A stretch of DNA of 64,000 bases. Origin: Dactylorhiza incarnata. Taxonomy: Eukaryota; Streptophyta; Magnoliopsida; Asparagales; Orchidaceae. The notes beneath the pieces were generated by a model that saw only the letters and a list, made by a program, of their open reading frames with translations, ran no database searches and was not told the DNA's origin. A program made the position numbers and the translations under genes. The stretch is taken from contig JAWHQI010001223.1 of the NCBI GenBank assembly GCA_033032865.1, forward strand, positions 36,752 to 100,751. The letters are read 5' to 3'. Positions 1-10,160 of this stretch are shown in pieces; position 1 is the first letter of the stretch, and every line of letters begins with the position of its first letter.

Positions 1-740
1 AGAGTTGGCTTGTGTTTCTCTCCCACGTGCCCTGTCTTAGGTGTTCCATTAAGTGGAGGGGAAGACTTGTTCCGCCTGTTCTTAGACGTGAAGGGACATG
101 TTGGATATTTAGACTCACATTGAGAATGTCAAGTTATCTTGTGTAATTCATATGTTCATAAATCTTTCCGCCTGGTACTATTTAGTTTTAGGTTGGATGA
201 CTGATTTCTAATACAATATAATTTTGCTTCAAATATGCAATATATCATCCCATAAAATGAAATTTGAACAGTAATCACGGAACATTGTGGTATGTTATTT
301 TATCTGGGGAAATGTAAGAAAGACTTCCATTAGCAACCTTCCCATGTTCCAAAAACCAAATAAAAAATGAAAATTATATTTATTACATCATCCAAAAATA
401 ACATAATAACATAACTATTTATATGAGCATTCAATCAATCAATATATCCATAACACGTTGAAACTCCAAAGAAACAAAAACATTTCAGATAGAAGTAAAA
501 CCTCATATTTTTGACTGAGCGATGCCCATAGAGACTTGCACTGTGCTGGAGTGCGGATTATGCCATGGTTCAACATGCTAGAAGATACTTATTCCCAAAG
601 AGCCATTCTTCCTCTAATGGTCTGAAATCTATTATTTAAATTGCCACGTTCTTTTATCAACATCTTAATCTGTTCAGGCTTCCATCAACTCTTATTTTCT
701 GATTGCTCCAAACAAAGGAGACCAATCACAACATTATGAG
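1..740. other. AT-rich sequence, no gene recognised
   Basis: No long open frame, RNA gene or recognisable domain is seen here. The stretch precedes a gypsy gag scrap and is probably more retroelement debris, but nothing in the bases proves that. Confidence 0.4.
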
Positions 741-902
741 CTCCATCGCGGACGCGGGCACGACACAAAAGATTATACCAAACTGAAAAAGGAAATCGAG
801 CGTCTTATTAGTCAAGGGATTCTGAGAAGGTTCTTGCGAAACGAAGCACTGAATCAGCCAGCACTGCCTAGGCCAGCAAGAGATCGACCACCCGCCTGCT
901 AG
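741..902 (+). pseudogene. Ty3/gypsy gag fragment (C-terminal part)
   Basis: A 53-codon open stretch ends at TAG (900-902). It contains HDTKDYTKLKKEIERLI followed by a QGILRRF-like stretch. This matches the segment common in plant Ty3/gypsy polyproteins after the capsid, where a His-Asp-Thr-x-Asp block is followed by a charged helix and a Gly-x-Leu-x-x-Phe turn. No ATG, zinc knuckle or protease is joined to it, so it is a scrap of an old element. The tandem repeats and TATA box downstream may be the 3' region and LTR of the same element; that link is inference. Confidence 0.55.
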
Positions 903-1231
903 GAAAGACTGGGGGCAACCCGTGAAATAATCATACCAGGAGAAAGCTCCAGAATTGTACCTATGAATGCCTTTCGCCCAGTCAACTATTGGAGTTCCTG
1001 ATATGATCTGGAAGTAATCGAGTAGTTAGTCTTGCTGCCAATGCGATATAAGCCTATGGGGTCGCACATAAAAGTGTATGGAAAAGTTGGAGGAAAGATT
1101 GTTTTGGCCTTACTCATAATGGTTATGGGTGAATGATCAATCCTAAGACTTATTGGAGTTAAGTCGAGTTGACAAAATGTTCCTTAGACATTATGAATGT
1201 CGTTTGGAACGAATGTCGAATTGATAATATC

Positions 1232-1660
1232 GTCTTGATGGTCACGACGATATGCAAAAATGTCGACTAGAAGCGTATATCAATATCGTCTTAATGGTCA
1301 TGATGATATGTAGAAATGTTGAGTAGAAGCTTATAGTCATGTCGTCTTGATGGTCACGACGATATGCCGAAATGTCGACTAGAAGCATATAACAATATCG
1401 TCTTGATGGTCACTCCGATATGCAGAAATGTCGACTAGAAGCTTATAGCCATGTCGTCTTGATGGTCACGACGATATGTCAAAATGTCGACTAGAAGCTT
1501 ATAGCCATGTCTTGATGGTCATGACGATATGCTGAAATGTCGACTAGAAGCTTATAGTCATGTCGTCTTGATGGTCACGACGATATGTCGAAATGTCGAC
1601 TAGATGCTTATAGCCATGTCGTCTTGAAGGGTTCACGTCGATATCATATCGGCGTGATGT
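1232..1660 (+). repeat. 56-bp tandem repeat array (about 8 copies)
   Basis: GTCTTGATGG or a one-base variant recurs at 1232, 1288, 1344, 1400, 1456, 1509, 1565 and 1621. The step is 56 bp, with one 53-bp unit. Each unit holds a small inverted repeat, TCGTC...GACGA, around TTGATGGTCAC, plus GTCGACTAGAAGC. The last copy runs into an opposite-facing version of the motif (GATGTCAAGACGAC), so the array ends in an inverted junction. It stops about 80 bp before a TATA box. Confidence 0.9.
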
Positions 1661-2290
1661 CAAGACGACATTTCTGATTGACTCTATTAAATCTATAGGT
1701 CTGCAGATATCCAGGCACGCAGTTATGTAAACTCAAGTATAAATACATATGTATTTTAGGGTTCAGCGTGTATCTCTTTTCTCTTTCTTCGAGATAGAGG
1801 CGGAAATCAGATTTCCGAAAACGAGAGATTGGGTTGCGCGTTACGACTTCAACGAGACCTATTCCGACTACCGCCGGTCGCCGTCGCTTCTCATGTTGTT
1901 GATCTAGTAATCCACAGAGACGCAGAGAACATTCCTTCTCCAATCCCATTTTTGTTGAACGGAAGCTTGCGAGTTTTCGGCGCTTGTGTGGACTGTCATA
2001 GAGGCGCGGATCTACTTCCGTGCTTGAAATCTCAGACGCTTGTTATCCTTCTTGGATTAAGAATCCAATGCAGGTATGAAGTCTTTTGGCTCCTTGATTC
2101 CCGGTAACCGCAAGATCCTGTTAATGCTCTTTTGGGTTTCTCTATTTCCCGCTGCGATGACAAATGTTCTCGTCCTTAGAAACCAACATCAACATTATCA
2201 ACACTCCACAAAGACATGTGTTTAAACTTCCGCACATTGTTGCTGCAAATTGATGTTCTGACTTCATTTACTTCATATGTTTCAGATAAC
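1640..2290 (+). promoter_or_regulatory. Putative promoter/LTR-like segment with TATA box
   Basis: TATAAATA lies at 1738-1745. It is followed by a pyrimidine-rich leader (TCTCTTTTCTCTTTC) and about 300 bp of higher-GC sequence. This layout fits the R-U5 part of an LTR or a plant core promoter with leader. No primer-binding site follows and no second LTR copy was found in the window, so the LTR reading is tentative. The open frame at 1829-2107 starts only at a TTG and matches nothing I recognise. Confidence 0.35.
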
Positions 2291-2408
2291 AAGTTACAAT
2301 GGGTAAGGTCGGCATAGCTCCGCCTGCCATCCCCAAGGGCCTGCCCCCTTTGGCAGTCGGTCCTTGCCAAGTTACAATAAGTAAGGTCGCCAGACCTCCG
2401 CCTACCAT
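2291..2408 (+). repeat. 78-bp minisatellite, left part
   Basis: AAGTTACAAT recurs at 2291 and 2369, exactly 78 bp apart. The unit is the one repeated at 12505-13086. The array breaks at 2408, where the CACTA element starts, and resumes in phase at 12505. The two parts were therefore one array of about nine units before the insertion. Confidence 0.9.
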
Positions 2409-2640
2409 CACTACAACAAATTGAGCCTATCGCAACATTTTTTTATAGCTTTTCGCGACGCTTTTCAAACGCCGCCGTATATACGCCGGCGTTTGTGGAA
2501 ATGCCACCAAATCGCCGCGATTGGAAGCGCCACGGAAACCTTGGCGGCGTTTGAAAAAAAAACTGCCGCTATTTAATAAAGAATTCGGTGGCGTTTTTTG
2601 TATAAAAAACACCACCAATGCAGCGATATTTTAAATTAGA
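2409..2640. repeat. CACTA left terminal and subterminal repeats
   Basis: After the terminal repeat come several copies, in both orientations, of a GCGACGCTTTT / GCCGGCGTTT / GGTGGCGTTTTTT motif. The same motif family occurs at the right end (about 12300-12504), the expected arrangement for sites bound by the transposition proteins. Confidence 0.75.
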
Positions 2641-3991
2641 AAATACCCCTATCGTCGTAGCCACCTAGAAGTTCATTTCCGAATTTGCAAGTGATGCACT
2701 TCAGTTTCCATGGCATAAGTGATCCACTTTGCTTGTGCTTTTGATCCAGTAAACCTCCTAGTTTGTGGTACTGGCTTCTATGAGTGTAAAGTTGTCCAGC
2801 GCTCGAGCCAAGTAAACATGGAATTAGGTTCACATTGAATGTACTCGGTTCTCAAAGGCATTTGAGTAATTGATGAAGAAGCAAGCAAAATATTATGAGA
2901 TAAGGGTAAAGTGCAGGCAGTGAGATAGGTAAATTACAAGAGCTTATAAGAGGACAATTATTTAGAAGGAGAAAAAGCAGAGCACAACACCTCTATAAGA
3001 GAAATCTTACCTAGATTACAAATGCATTTGCAAATAGAATCTCTTTGGAGTCCAATTTCTTAATGACCTCATCGAGCTATAATAGATGTCTCAAAACAAT
3101 CTTAATATGCAATTTTTAACCAAAATACTTTCATTTCAAAGAAATATTTGTTGAAAATAACTATATTAAAAAGTAGCATTGACCAAGTAATCAACAATAG
3201 AAATTGAACGTATAAAGCAAACAAGAAAACAGAATGACACGACTAGTCCAGAAAAAGAATTAAGTAGGTTAGAGCTGCAGGGATACCATTGTTCAAAAGG
3301 ATTTACTAAATAAGTAAAAAATATCAATTCTTTGTAGAACTAAGCTACCAAGAAGGAATACAAAAACAGTTTATCATGAAATGATAAATTTGTCAGATAT
3401 GCAACTTCACTCAGTATGTAAATGACAAAAAGATAGTTAGGGTATCGACTCACCGAAACCCCAAGATGACAGCGCATACAAAAGCATCTTCATCACCAAC
3501 ATGACTTTCTTCATACAAAAGCACCGATCCAAACCATACAGAAGCATCTTCACCAACATGTTTTTCTTCATCTACCTATAAATTTCAATTTGGCAATATA
3601 GATTAGCATAAACAACAACTGCCCGCTCCCGCAGGTAGGTGACCCAATTTTTCAAATAAATTGATCAATCCAATATTTTCCACAATAGACACAACTTAAT
3701 CCCTATTTCTTCACACAAGAGAACCCTTACTTTCCCTTTAAATAGTTAGTATGATAACATTAAGACAATCAGAAAATCATAAGCCGTCCATAAATACTGC
3801 ACAAAATTCAAGCACATAATCAGATTAAACAACAGTACAAATATTAAGAAATTACAGATGCTTCAAATACATAAGAAAAAACATTCCAAGTTGATACATA
3901 AGAAAAAACATGCATAAATACATAAGAAATAACAAGAAACAGCTTCAGCTAACCAACAAAAATTAAAGAGTTGATAAGTCCGGAAACAGAC
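2641..3991. other. CACTA interior, mostly unrecognised
   Basis: AT-rich sequence. A 65-codon minus-strand frame (2636-2833) is open but matches nothing I know. A small duplication holding AAGCATCTTCA, ACCAACATG and TTTCTTCAT occurs at about 3475-3570. I see no second SKP1 exon between 3420 and 3991, where it would be expected on the minus strand. Confidence 0.4.
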
Positions 3992-4095
3992 CAGGATGAG
4001 ATCGAATAGAGTGACCTGGTCGACCTTGACAACGTCCTTGTCCCAATTCTTGTGCTCCTCCTCGATGGTCTTGTTCTTAATCAGGGTGCCACTAC
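3992..4095 (-). pseudogene. SKP1-like (SCF ubiquitin-ligase adaptor) exon fragment
   Basis: Reading the minus strand from 4093 down to 3992 gives 34 codons including WDKDVVKVDQVTLFDLIL. This is the highly conserved segment of plant SKP1/ASK proteins just before the AANYL helix. SKP1 links cullin to F-box proteins in SCF ubiquitin ligases. The exon is preceded by AG (4097-4096) and followed by GTCTGT, so an acceptor and a donor flank it. No N-terminal exon or following helices are seen nearby. It lies inside the CACTA element and is best read as a captured exon. The identification rests on one short block but a distinctive one. Confidence 0.65.
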
Positions 4096-4620
4096 CTATG
4101 ATATTGGAGATTCAATTTTATAATAAAATTTAAATTACTATTCTTAGAATCTTACATAACATTCAATTTACTATAATTAATGAAGCCGAGAAAGGATGCA
4201 GACAATCTAAAATGGAGAGTAATTAAAATGTTACTTCTCTTGCCAATATTTCTCTAGAAGTTAACAAAATTACAGGTTGCGCCGCTCTTACTTTTGAAAG
4301 TACAAAAACCTATCATGTAAGTTTACATTTCAAAACATTCATGCACAAAAATACTGTTTTCAAGTAAATTTTCGGAGGTGGAAGGGGAGGTTTTTGTAAT
4401 TTCAAAGGGGTGCAATCTATAATTTGACAAACTTAAAGAGGAGGTTCCGATAAATGTTTTTTTTTAAGGTTCCGATAAATGGTTTGCCCATGCACAACAT
4501 TCCAAGCTAGTAAAATTTGAATTCTAATAAAATACTCATTCACGAAGATCAAAATGTCAATCAAAAATAAAAAAAACTCAGTTCACAATATACCTTCGTC
4601 ATTTTATATGAAGGAGAATT
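4096..4620. other. CACTA interior, AT-rich, no gene seen
   Basis: No coding signal. It may contain intron sequence upstream of the captured SKP1-like exon on the minus strand. The target duplication of the copia element (GAAAA, 4621-4625) follows directly. Confidence 0.4.
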
Positions 4621-4625
4621 GAAAA

Positions 4626-4800
4626 TGTTGGTATTTGGAGTGCAAATAACGCAAATTAGTGTGCCAATAGCAGGTCTCCTCCTTTTCTATTTAGTCCCAC
4701 ACCGCTATTATGGTGTTGTAGTTATCATTGTATGTGTATATATAGAGGCAAGATGTAAAGATTTTAAAGTGTGTGAAAATACAATTCCTTATTTTCTACT
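4626..4800 (+). repeat. 5' LTR of the copia element
   Basis: It starts TGTTGGTATTTGGAG and ends TTATTTTCTACT. A TATATATAG stretch (about 4737-4745) is the likely core promoter. The 3' copy has the same length. Confidence 0.9.
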
Positions 4801-4813
4801 TGGTATCAAAGCT
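4801..4813 (+). promoter_or_regulatory. Primer-binding site of the copia element
   Basis: TGGTATCAAAGCT abuts the LTR. It is complementary to the 3' end of initiator Met tRNA, the usual plant copia primer (typical form TGGTATCAGAGC; one base differs). Confidence 0.85.
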
Positions 4814-5523
4814 AGGTTGGGACGCTAAATCGGTCTCGAGAGATCCCGCTTCCGAGGAAGGTCGCACATAGTGTGCAATGGAAGTGACGCGGTAGAAACG
4901 CGCATAGAGATTACGCGCGCAGCGGGAGTGCCGTGGTAGGAGCGCGCAGAGGGATTACGCGCGCAGCGGAAGTGCCATCGTAAGAGGAGCGCGCAGAGAG
5001 ATGCGTGCGCAACAGGAGTGCCGCGGTAGGAGAATCCCGTTACCGCGCGCGCAAAGGAGAGGGATTGCGCGCGGCAGAGAAGGATTGCGCACGCAGAGGA
5101 GAAAGATTTAGGGCGTCGACAACAGGGATCGGGCGCACAGCTTGCAGAGGAGAAGGATCGCGCGACAGAGAGAAGGATCGCAGGGAGCGCGCGGCTCTTC
5201 GTGCGCAGCTTGCAGAGGAGAAGGATCGCATGGAGCGCACGGCTCTTTGTGCGACAGTACGCGTGCATGGAGAAGGATCACAGGGAGCGCCCGTTGTGCT
5301 GCAGGGGAACGTTCAGAACCTCGACAGTAGGGCACGCGACAGTGCGCACGTTGCGCGACAGAGGAGGGTGCGCTCTCTAAGCAACAGAAGAGTGCGAAAC
5401 CTGGACAGAACCGTGCTGCGCAAGTAGAGGCGCGCGCGACAGCGACGTACAGAGCGGAACCTCGCTGAAGCAGAGGTAAGAGGAAGAGGCGTCGCGATAA
5501 AATTTGCGTGATAACGTGCGCTC
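4814..5523 (+). other. Leader of the copia element, GCGCGCAG-rich
   Basis: This untranslated leader is full of short degenerate repeats built from GCGCGCAGAG, AGGAGAAGGATCGC and similar words. They hold several overlapping frames open by composition alone, so I do not call those frames genes. Confidence 0.6.
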
Positions 5524-6450
5524 ATGGAGAAATAAGTGGCCAAACTGGAGGAGGCAGACCTCAAGGTGTTCTTCGACATCTTACGGATGTCCAAAGGCGA
5601 AGGATCCGCTCAGTCGTAACCGCCTCCGGTGAAGCTCGATCTCCCTCCTGTGGAGTTGAAGCTCGATGGACCAGCCACATACTTGAGCTGGTCGCGTCGG
5701 GTAAAGAGAGCTCTCTCCGGAAGGAATCTGGAGGGCTATCTGACTGGCGAGAAGGGGGAGCCAGAGAAGGACTAGGATGGGTACAACGAGGGGAAAACTA
5801 CGCATAGTCTGTTACACACTTTGCTCCTAAATTCGATGATCGCGTCTATCGCTATCACGGTGGATGGCATAGAGACTGTAAGCGATGTTTGGGGGAAGTT
5901 ACAGAGGTTCTACGCAGGAGTCGACAACAACATGCGTGTGTTCCAGATCGATCGGGAGATAGAGACTGTAACCCAGGGAGATCGCTCGATCCAGGAGTAT
6001 GCCGCAGATCTAGAGCGATTATGGGCAGATTATGATTATTTCTCACCAGCTGCATGCTGCAAGACCCTGAATGCACGAAAGGGGAGCGAGATGCTCAGCG
6101 GAGGACTATGCACTTTACGAGGGGGTTAAACCCGACATTTGAGCAAAGGAGTGTGATATTGCTCGCTCAGCCAAAGATTCCCTCCCTAGATGAGACAATC
6201 TCAGCCATGATGCAGGAAGAGAGCAGGATTAGGCTCCAGTCTGGTGGAACCACTTTTCTGGGAGAGAAATCGGCTCTAGCGGTCACCAATTAAGGGCACG
6301 AGAGATACAGGAGCGAGACACGACAATGTTACAATTGTGGTGAAATAGGTCATCTCCAGCTAACTTGCCTCAAGCCACCAAAAGAGCGGGATGCAGGTGG
6401 ACGGGGAAAGTTTGGAGGTCGTTGGAACGGTCGTGGAGGTTGTAGAGGTG
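5524..6450 (+). pseudogene. copia gag, broken
   Basis: From ATG at 5524 one frame carries a copia gag-type capsid region (QIDREIETVTQGDRSIQEYA at about 5944-6003). It has in-frame stops at 5533, 5617 and 5773 and a frameshift near 6060, after which the reading continues to 6293 (LLAQPKIPSLDETISAMMQE). A CCHC zinc knuckle, CYNCGEIGHLQLTC, follows near 6328-6370, and then a Gly/Arg-rich stretch. In an intact element Gag forms the particle and binds the RNA; this copy cannot be read through. Confidence 0.85.
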
Positions 6451-6586
6451 GTGGACGAGGAGGCTATCTGGCAAATCTCATGATTAGGGAGAAGGTGGCA
6501 GAATGAGGTATTGCTGATATGGGTCACCCAAAGGAGCAGGAGATTTTGGATGCATACCACCAACTGATGCAAAGGAGCAGAAAGGT

Positions 6587-6946
6587 GTGATGGATGACAC
6601 ACTCACTCCAGCTGCGTCTATGAGTAATATTGCCTATTTTGCACACTCCGCCACAAGTACATGTAATACACGTGCCCTCTCATCTATATCCATCACTAGA
6701 AAGCCAGAATGGATAGTCGATTCAGGCGCCTCCCAACATGTTACTGAGAATGTTAGAGAATTTCTTTCATATACTCCCCTAGTAGTCCCAGAACATATTC
6801 AAACTGCCGACGACACGGCTCAACCTGTGGTTGGTAAGGGTACTGTACATTGTACCAACACTTTGACTATGTCCAATGTTTTGCATGCCCCTTCCTTACC
6901 CGTAAATCTTTTATCAATTAGTGTCATTAATTTATATCTCAGTTAA
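6587..6946 (+). pseudogene. copia aspartic protease region
   Basis: The frame contains WIVDSGASQHVTEN, with the catalytic Asp-Ser-Gly at about residues 44-46. The later VLHAPSLPVNLLSIS block is the usual copia join to the pre-integrase region. A frameshift near 6935 breaks the link to the next part. The protease would cut the Gag-Pol polyprotein inside the particle. Confidence 0.85.
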
Positions 6947-7562
6947 AGTGTGTTGTCTTGTTTGATATCCCAAAGGTGATCTTTCAAGAGAAGGAGACTG
7001 ACATGAAATTTGGGACTGGCACATGGCGTAAGGGCTTGTGGTACTTGGATAAGGAAATCTTGGATTCGGCCCTTTCCACACTGATAGAGGATACCGCGGG
7101 AGTAGAAAGGAGCATGGAGGACCAACTCATACTTCATCACAGGCGTCTGGGTCACCCTTCATTTTCTGTTTTGAGTCAAATGTATCCACGTTTGTTTGAA
7201 AAAATCAATGAAGAAAAACTTGTATACAATGCATGCGAACTGGGAAAGCATACCAGAAACTCATACTCAAGTTCCGGGAGAAGGAATTCTAATTTATTTG
7301 ATCTTGTTCATTCTGATGTATGGGACCATGTCTCACGCCTACTGTGAACGGATTTCGGTATTTTGTGTCTTTTATTGATTGTTTTTCACGTATGACTTGT
7401 CTATACCTAATGAAAAACAAAAGTGATGTGTTTGCCTGCTTCAAGGATTTTCATAAAGGGGTTCAAATGCAATACAGTGCAGTGTTGAAGGTGTTGAAGG
7501 ATTTCCATCAACCTCAATCTCTGTTCAACCCACCTCAACATCTGAACTCACAGGTGATATAA
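6947..7562 (+). pseudogene. copia pre-integrase and truncated integrase
   Basis: LHHRRLGHPSFSVLSQMYP is the GAG-pre-integrase motif. The integrase start (FDLVHSDVW) follows, with a frameshift near 7330, then FRYFVSFIDCFSRMTCLYL with the first catalytic Asp. Soon after that the sequence jumps to the proline/serine-rich linker before reverse transcriptase. The region with the second Asp and the catalytic Glu is deleted, so this integrase is dead. Confidence 0.85.
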
Positions 7563-7741
7563 TTCCCCATCCCACTACTTCTACTCCCATACCGGTAAGG
7601 AGGAGTACCCACAAGAATGCGGGAGTCTCACCTGATCGATATGACTTTCCTCATGATATTGATAAGTTTGTTTCCTATTCTCACATATCACCTGTTCATG
7701 TGAGATTTATTGCATCTTTGGACATAGTTCTCTATTCCTAA

Positions 7742-7978
7742 ATGTTGGCAGGTGGCCAAGCAGGATCCCCGATGGAAAACTGCAATGTTATAAGAACTCG
7801 GAGCATTGGAAAAGAACAAAACCTGGGATCTTGTGGCGCTATCACCGGGAAAAAGAGCAGTTGGGTGCAAGTGAGTTTTCACCGTAAAACAAAACCCAGA
7901 GGGACTGATCGAGCGCTACAAGGCCCGACTGGTAGCAAAGGGGTACAATCAGACTTATGACATCGACTACGATGAGAC
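7742..7978 (+). pseudogene. copia reverse transcriptase, N-terminal part
   Basis: The RARLVAKGY-type motif appears as YKARLVAKGYNQTY at about 7914-7955. The reading stops at the Asp-Glu-Thr just before the conserved FAPVA block, because the gypsy element inserted exactly there. The rest resumes at 10161. Confidence 0.85.
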
Positions 7979-8403
7979 TGTTATGGTCCCGCTTTTGGTC
8001 GCGTATATCGCAGACTTTTATCTAGTCTTATTTTATAATTTTCTATGCGCAATTGATCCTCCGTGTCTAAGCCCAAGGAGGGGGCATTTTGGGTGTGACT
8101 ATTTAATACCCGTGTGGGGGAACCAAAGAGGGGGCAAACAAAAATCATTTTCATTTTATCTCTTCTCTCTCTCTAATTCCCGCTCTCTCTCTCTAACCCT
8201 CGTTCTGTTTTCACGACCCGCCTCAGCCAGCGGCCTAGCCGCCCCTCGTCGACTCCTGCAATCCCGCACAGCCGCCCGTCGACCCCCTCGCAAGCCGTCG
8301 CCAGCCATAGCTCCCCGAGGCTCCAAGAAGGTCTCCCTCTCCGCCCTCGAGGACTTCCCGCCTCTTCCCCCTTGCACGCGCTCACAATCCAGGGCCCGTA
8401 ACA
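7979..8403 (+). repeat. 5' LTR of the gag-only gypsy element
   Basis: It runs from TGTTATGGTCCC to GGGCCCGTAACA, with TG...CA ends. A CT-rich run (8160-8200) and a GC-rich end follow a TATTTAATA stretch near 8100. Confidence 0.9.
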
Positions 8404-8406
8404 ACG

Positions 8407-8418
8407 TGGTATCAGAGC
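8407..8418 (+). promoter_or_regulatory. Primer-binding site of the gag-only element
   Basis: TGGTATCAGAGC lies three bases after the LTR and is complementary to initiator Met tRNA. Confidence 0.88.
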
Positions 8419-8738
8419 CCACTCTCCCTCCGTCAACCCTACCGGATCTGTTGCCTGCGGCCCCGATCTGCTCCCCCGACAACCCTACCGGATCTGCTGC
8501 CTGCGGCCCTGCGCCGTCCTGCTCCTTCCAACCGCTTCCAGCCCGACCTGCTCCGCCTCCGTCCCGACCTGCACCGTCCCGAACGGCCTCTGCCATCCCT
8601 ACCACACAGCGCATACTTCTCGGCTCCTCCATCTACGGGGGCCCCTTGCTCGCTGCCTCTACCGGGCTGCTACCGCCGCCGGTCCAACTTTACTCTCAGC
8701 CTTCCTCCAGCCACTCTGACGCCGACAACCCTTCAGCA

Positions 8739-9704
8739 ATGGCCGAACAGCCCTCTCTCTCTCAAATCTTTGAGTCCCTCGCCAAGCTCCTAGCAGATAA
8801 CAACACGGCACTCATTAGTACCATCACAGCCTAGCTTGCGGCTAACCGACAAGCCCAACCGACAGCGGGTTCCTCCAACGACGTGCCGATTCCGCCAACC
8901 CCGCCGGAGATTTTCCAACAGCGGCATGAGGGCAACGGGGGGCCACGATACGTGCGGCTAGACTTCCCCATTTTCGATGGTCACGAAGACCCCTTGGCCT
9001 GGCTCTCGCGCTGTGAGCAGTTCTTCGGCCATCAACGCACCCCTTGGGAAGATTGGCTCAATATTGCTTCCTTTCACCTGATGGGCCCCGCCCAACTTTG
9101 GTATTCCCAACTGCTACGGGAGAAACCACTCCTAACTTGGGAGGAGTTCAAAGTGAGTTGCACCCTCCGCTTCGGACCACCCCTCCACAACAATACCTTG
9201 GGGGATCTCATTTCTCTCCGACAGACCGGTCCGATCGACGAGTACCTCGAGCAGTTTCAGGTCCGATTGGCCCGCACTCATTCAGTTCTTCCGACACAGC
9301 AGGTGCCCATCTTCACGGCAGGACTCCATGAGCGCCTACGCATGGACGTGGAATTTCAGGCCCCCGCAGATCTGACGACTGCAATGAGCTTGGCTCGCAT
9401 CTGTGAAAAGCGTCTGCTCTTGGATCGCCCTCATCTACATCACCCAGACACCGAGGGTCCCAGTCGCACCCCGCGCCCTCTGGACCGCGTTGACGACCGT
9501 TCCTCCACCATTCGTCGACTGTCTACACAAGAGATGATTGACCGTCGTGCCAAGGGCCTCTGCTACAACTGTGACGAGCCCTTTTTCCGTGGACATCGCT
9601 GTAAGCGCCTCTTCTGGCTGGAGGTAGACGACCCGACTACAGAACGGGAAGCTGACTCGGACACGGGGGATCCGACACAGACCGTCACCACAGAACAAGC
9701 TTGA
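8739..9704 (+). pseudogene. Ty3/gypsy gag with one premature stop
   Basis: From ATG 8739 (MAEQPSLSQIFESL) one frame runs to TGA at 9702-9704. It is interrupted only by TAG at 8832-8834. The capsid (retrotransposon gag) region includes FDGHEDPLAWLSRCEQFF and FTAGLHERLRMDV. A zinc-knuckle-like end, CYNCDEPFFRGHRCKRLF, has Cys-x2-Cys and His-x-Cys in the form typical of chromovirus-type gag. With one stop in 322 codons it is the best preserved gag in the window. The open frame upstream of 8739 is LTR and leader, not protein. Confidence 0.88.
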
Positions 9705-9717
9705 GGGCAAGCTTGTA

Positions 9718-9734
9718 GTCGGGCAGGGGGGAGA
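9718..9734 (+). promoter_or_regulatory. Polypurine tract of the gag-only element
   Basis: GTCGGGCAGGGGGGAGA lies directly before the 3' LTR and only about 13 bp after the gag stop, the normal primer site for plus-strand DNA. Confidence 0.8.
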
Positions 9735-10160
9735 TGTTATGGTCCGCTTTTGGTCGCGTATATCGCAGACTTTTATCTAGTCTTATTTTATAATTTTCTA
9801 TGCGCAATTGATCCTCCGTGTCTAAGCCCAAGGAGGGGGCATTTTGGGTGTGACTATTTAATACCCGTGTGGGGGGACTAAAGAGGGGACAAACAAAAAT
9901 CATTTTCATTTTATCTCTTCTCTCTCTCTAATTCCCTCTCTCTCTCTCTCTAACCCTCGTTCTGTTTTCACGACCCGCCTCAGCCAGCGCCCTAGCCGCC
10001 CCTCGTCGACTCCTGCAATCCCGCACAACCGCCCGCCGACCCCCTCGCAAGCCGTCGCCAGCCATAGCTCCCTGAGGCTCCAAGAAGGTCTCCCTCTCCG
10101 CCCTCGAGGACTTCCCGCCTCTTCCCCCTTGCACGTGCTCACAATCCAGGGCCCGTAACA
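9735..10160 (+). repeat. 3' LTR of the gag-only gypsy element
   Basis: A 426-bp copy of 7979-8403. It is followed by the GAGAC target duplication and the rest of the copia reverse transcriptase. Confidence 0.9.

Larger units (their letters stand above)
7979..10160 (+). mobile_element. Ty3/gypsy gag-only (non-autonomous) LTR retrotransposon
   Basis: LTRs at 7979-8403 and 9735-10160 flank a primer-binding site, one gag frame and a purine tract, with nothing in between. The target duplication GAGAC (7974-7978, 10161-10165) is perfect. I count about eight substitutions and a few indels between the LTRs, roughly 2%. Protease, reverse transcriptase, RNase H and integrase are wholly absent. It therefore fits the described class of terminal-repeat elements with only a GAG domain, mobilised by a partner's enzymes. 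Confidence 0.92.

Noticed and set aside
1232..1660. CRISPR-like regular repeats
   Set aside because: A direct 56-bp tandem without unique spacers in plant DNA; it is a minisatellite.
4825..5594. Several overlapping Arg/Ala-rich frames
   Set aside because: They lie in the copia leader and stem from GCGCGCAG-type repeats. The gag start is downstream.
7983..8834. 283-codon frame in the gypsy 5' LTR and leader
   Set aside because: It starts inside the LTR from a non-gag codon. The real gag start is ATG 8739 in the same frame.
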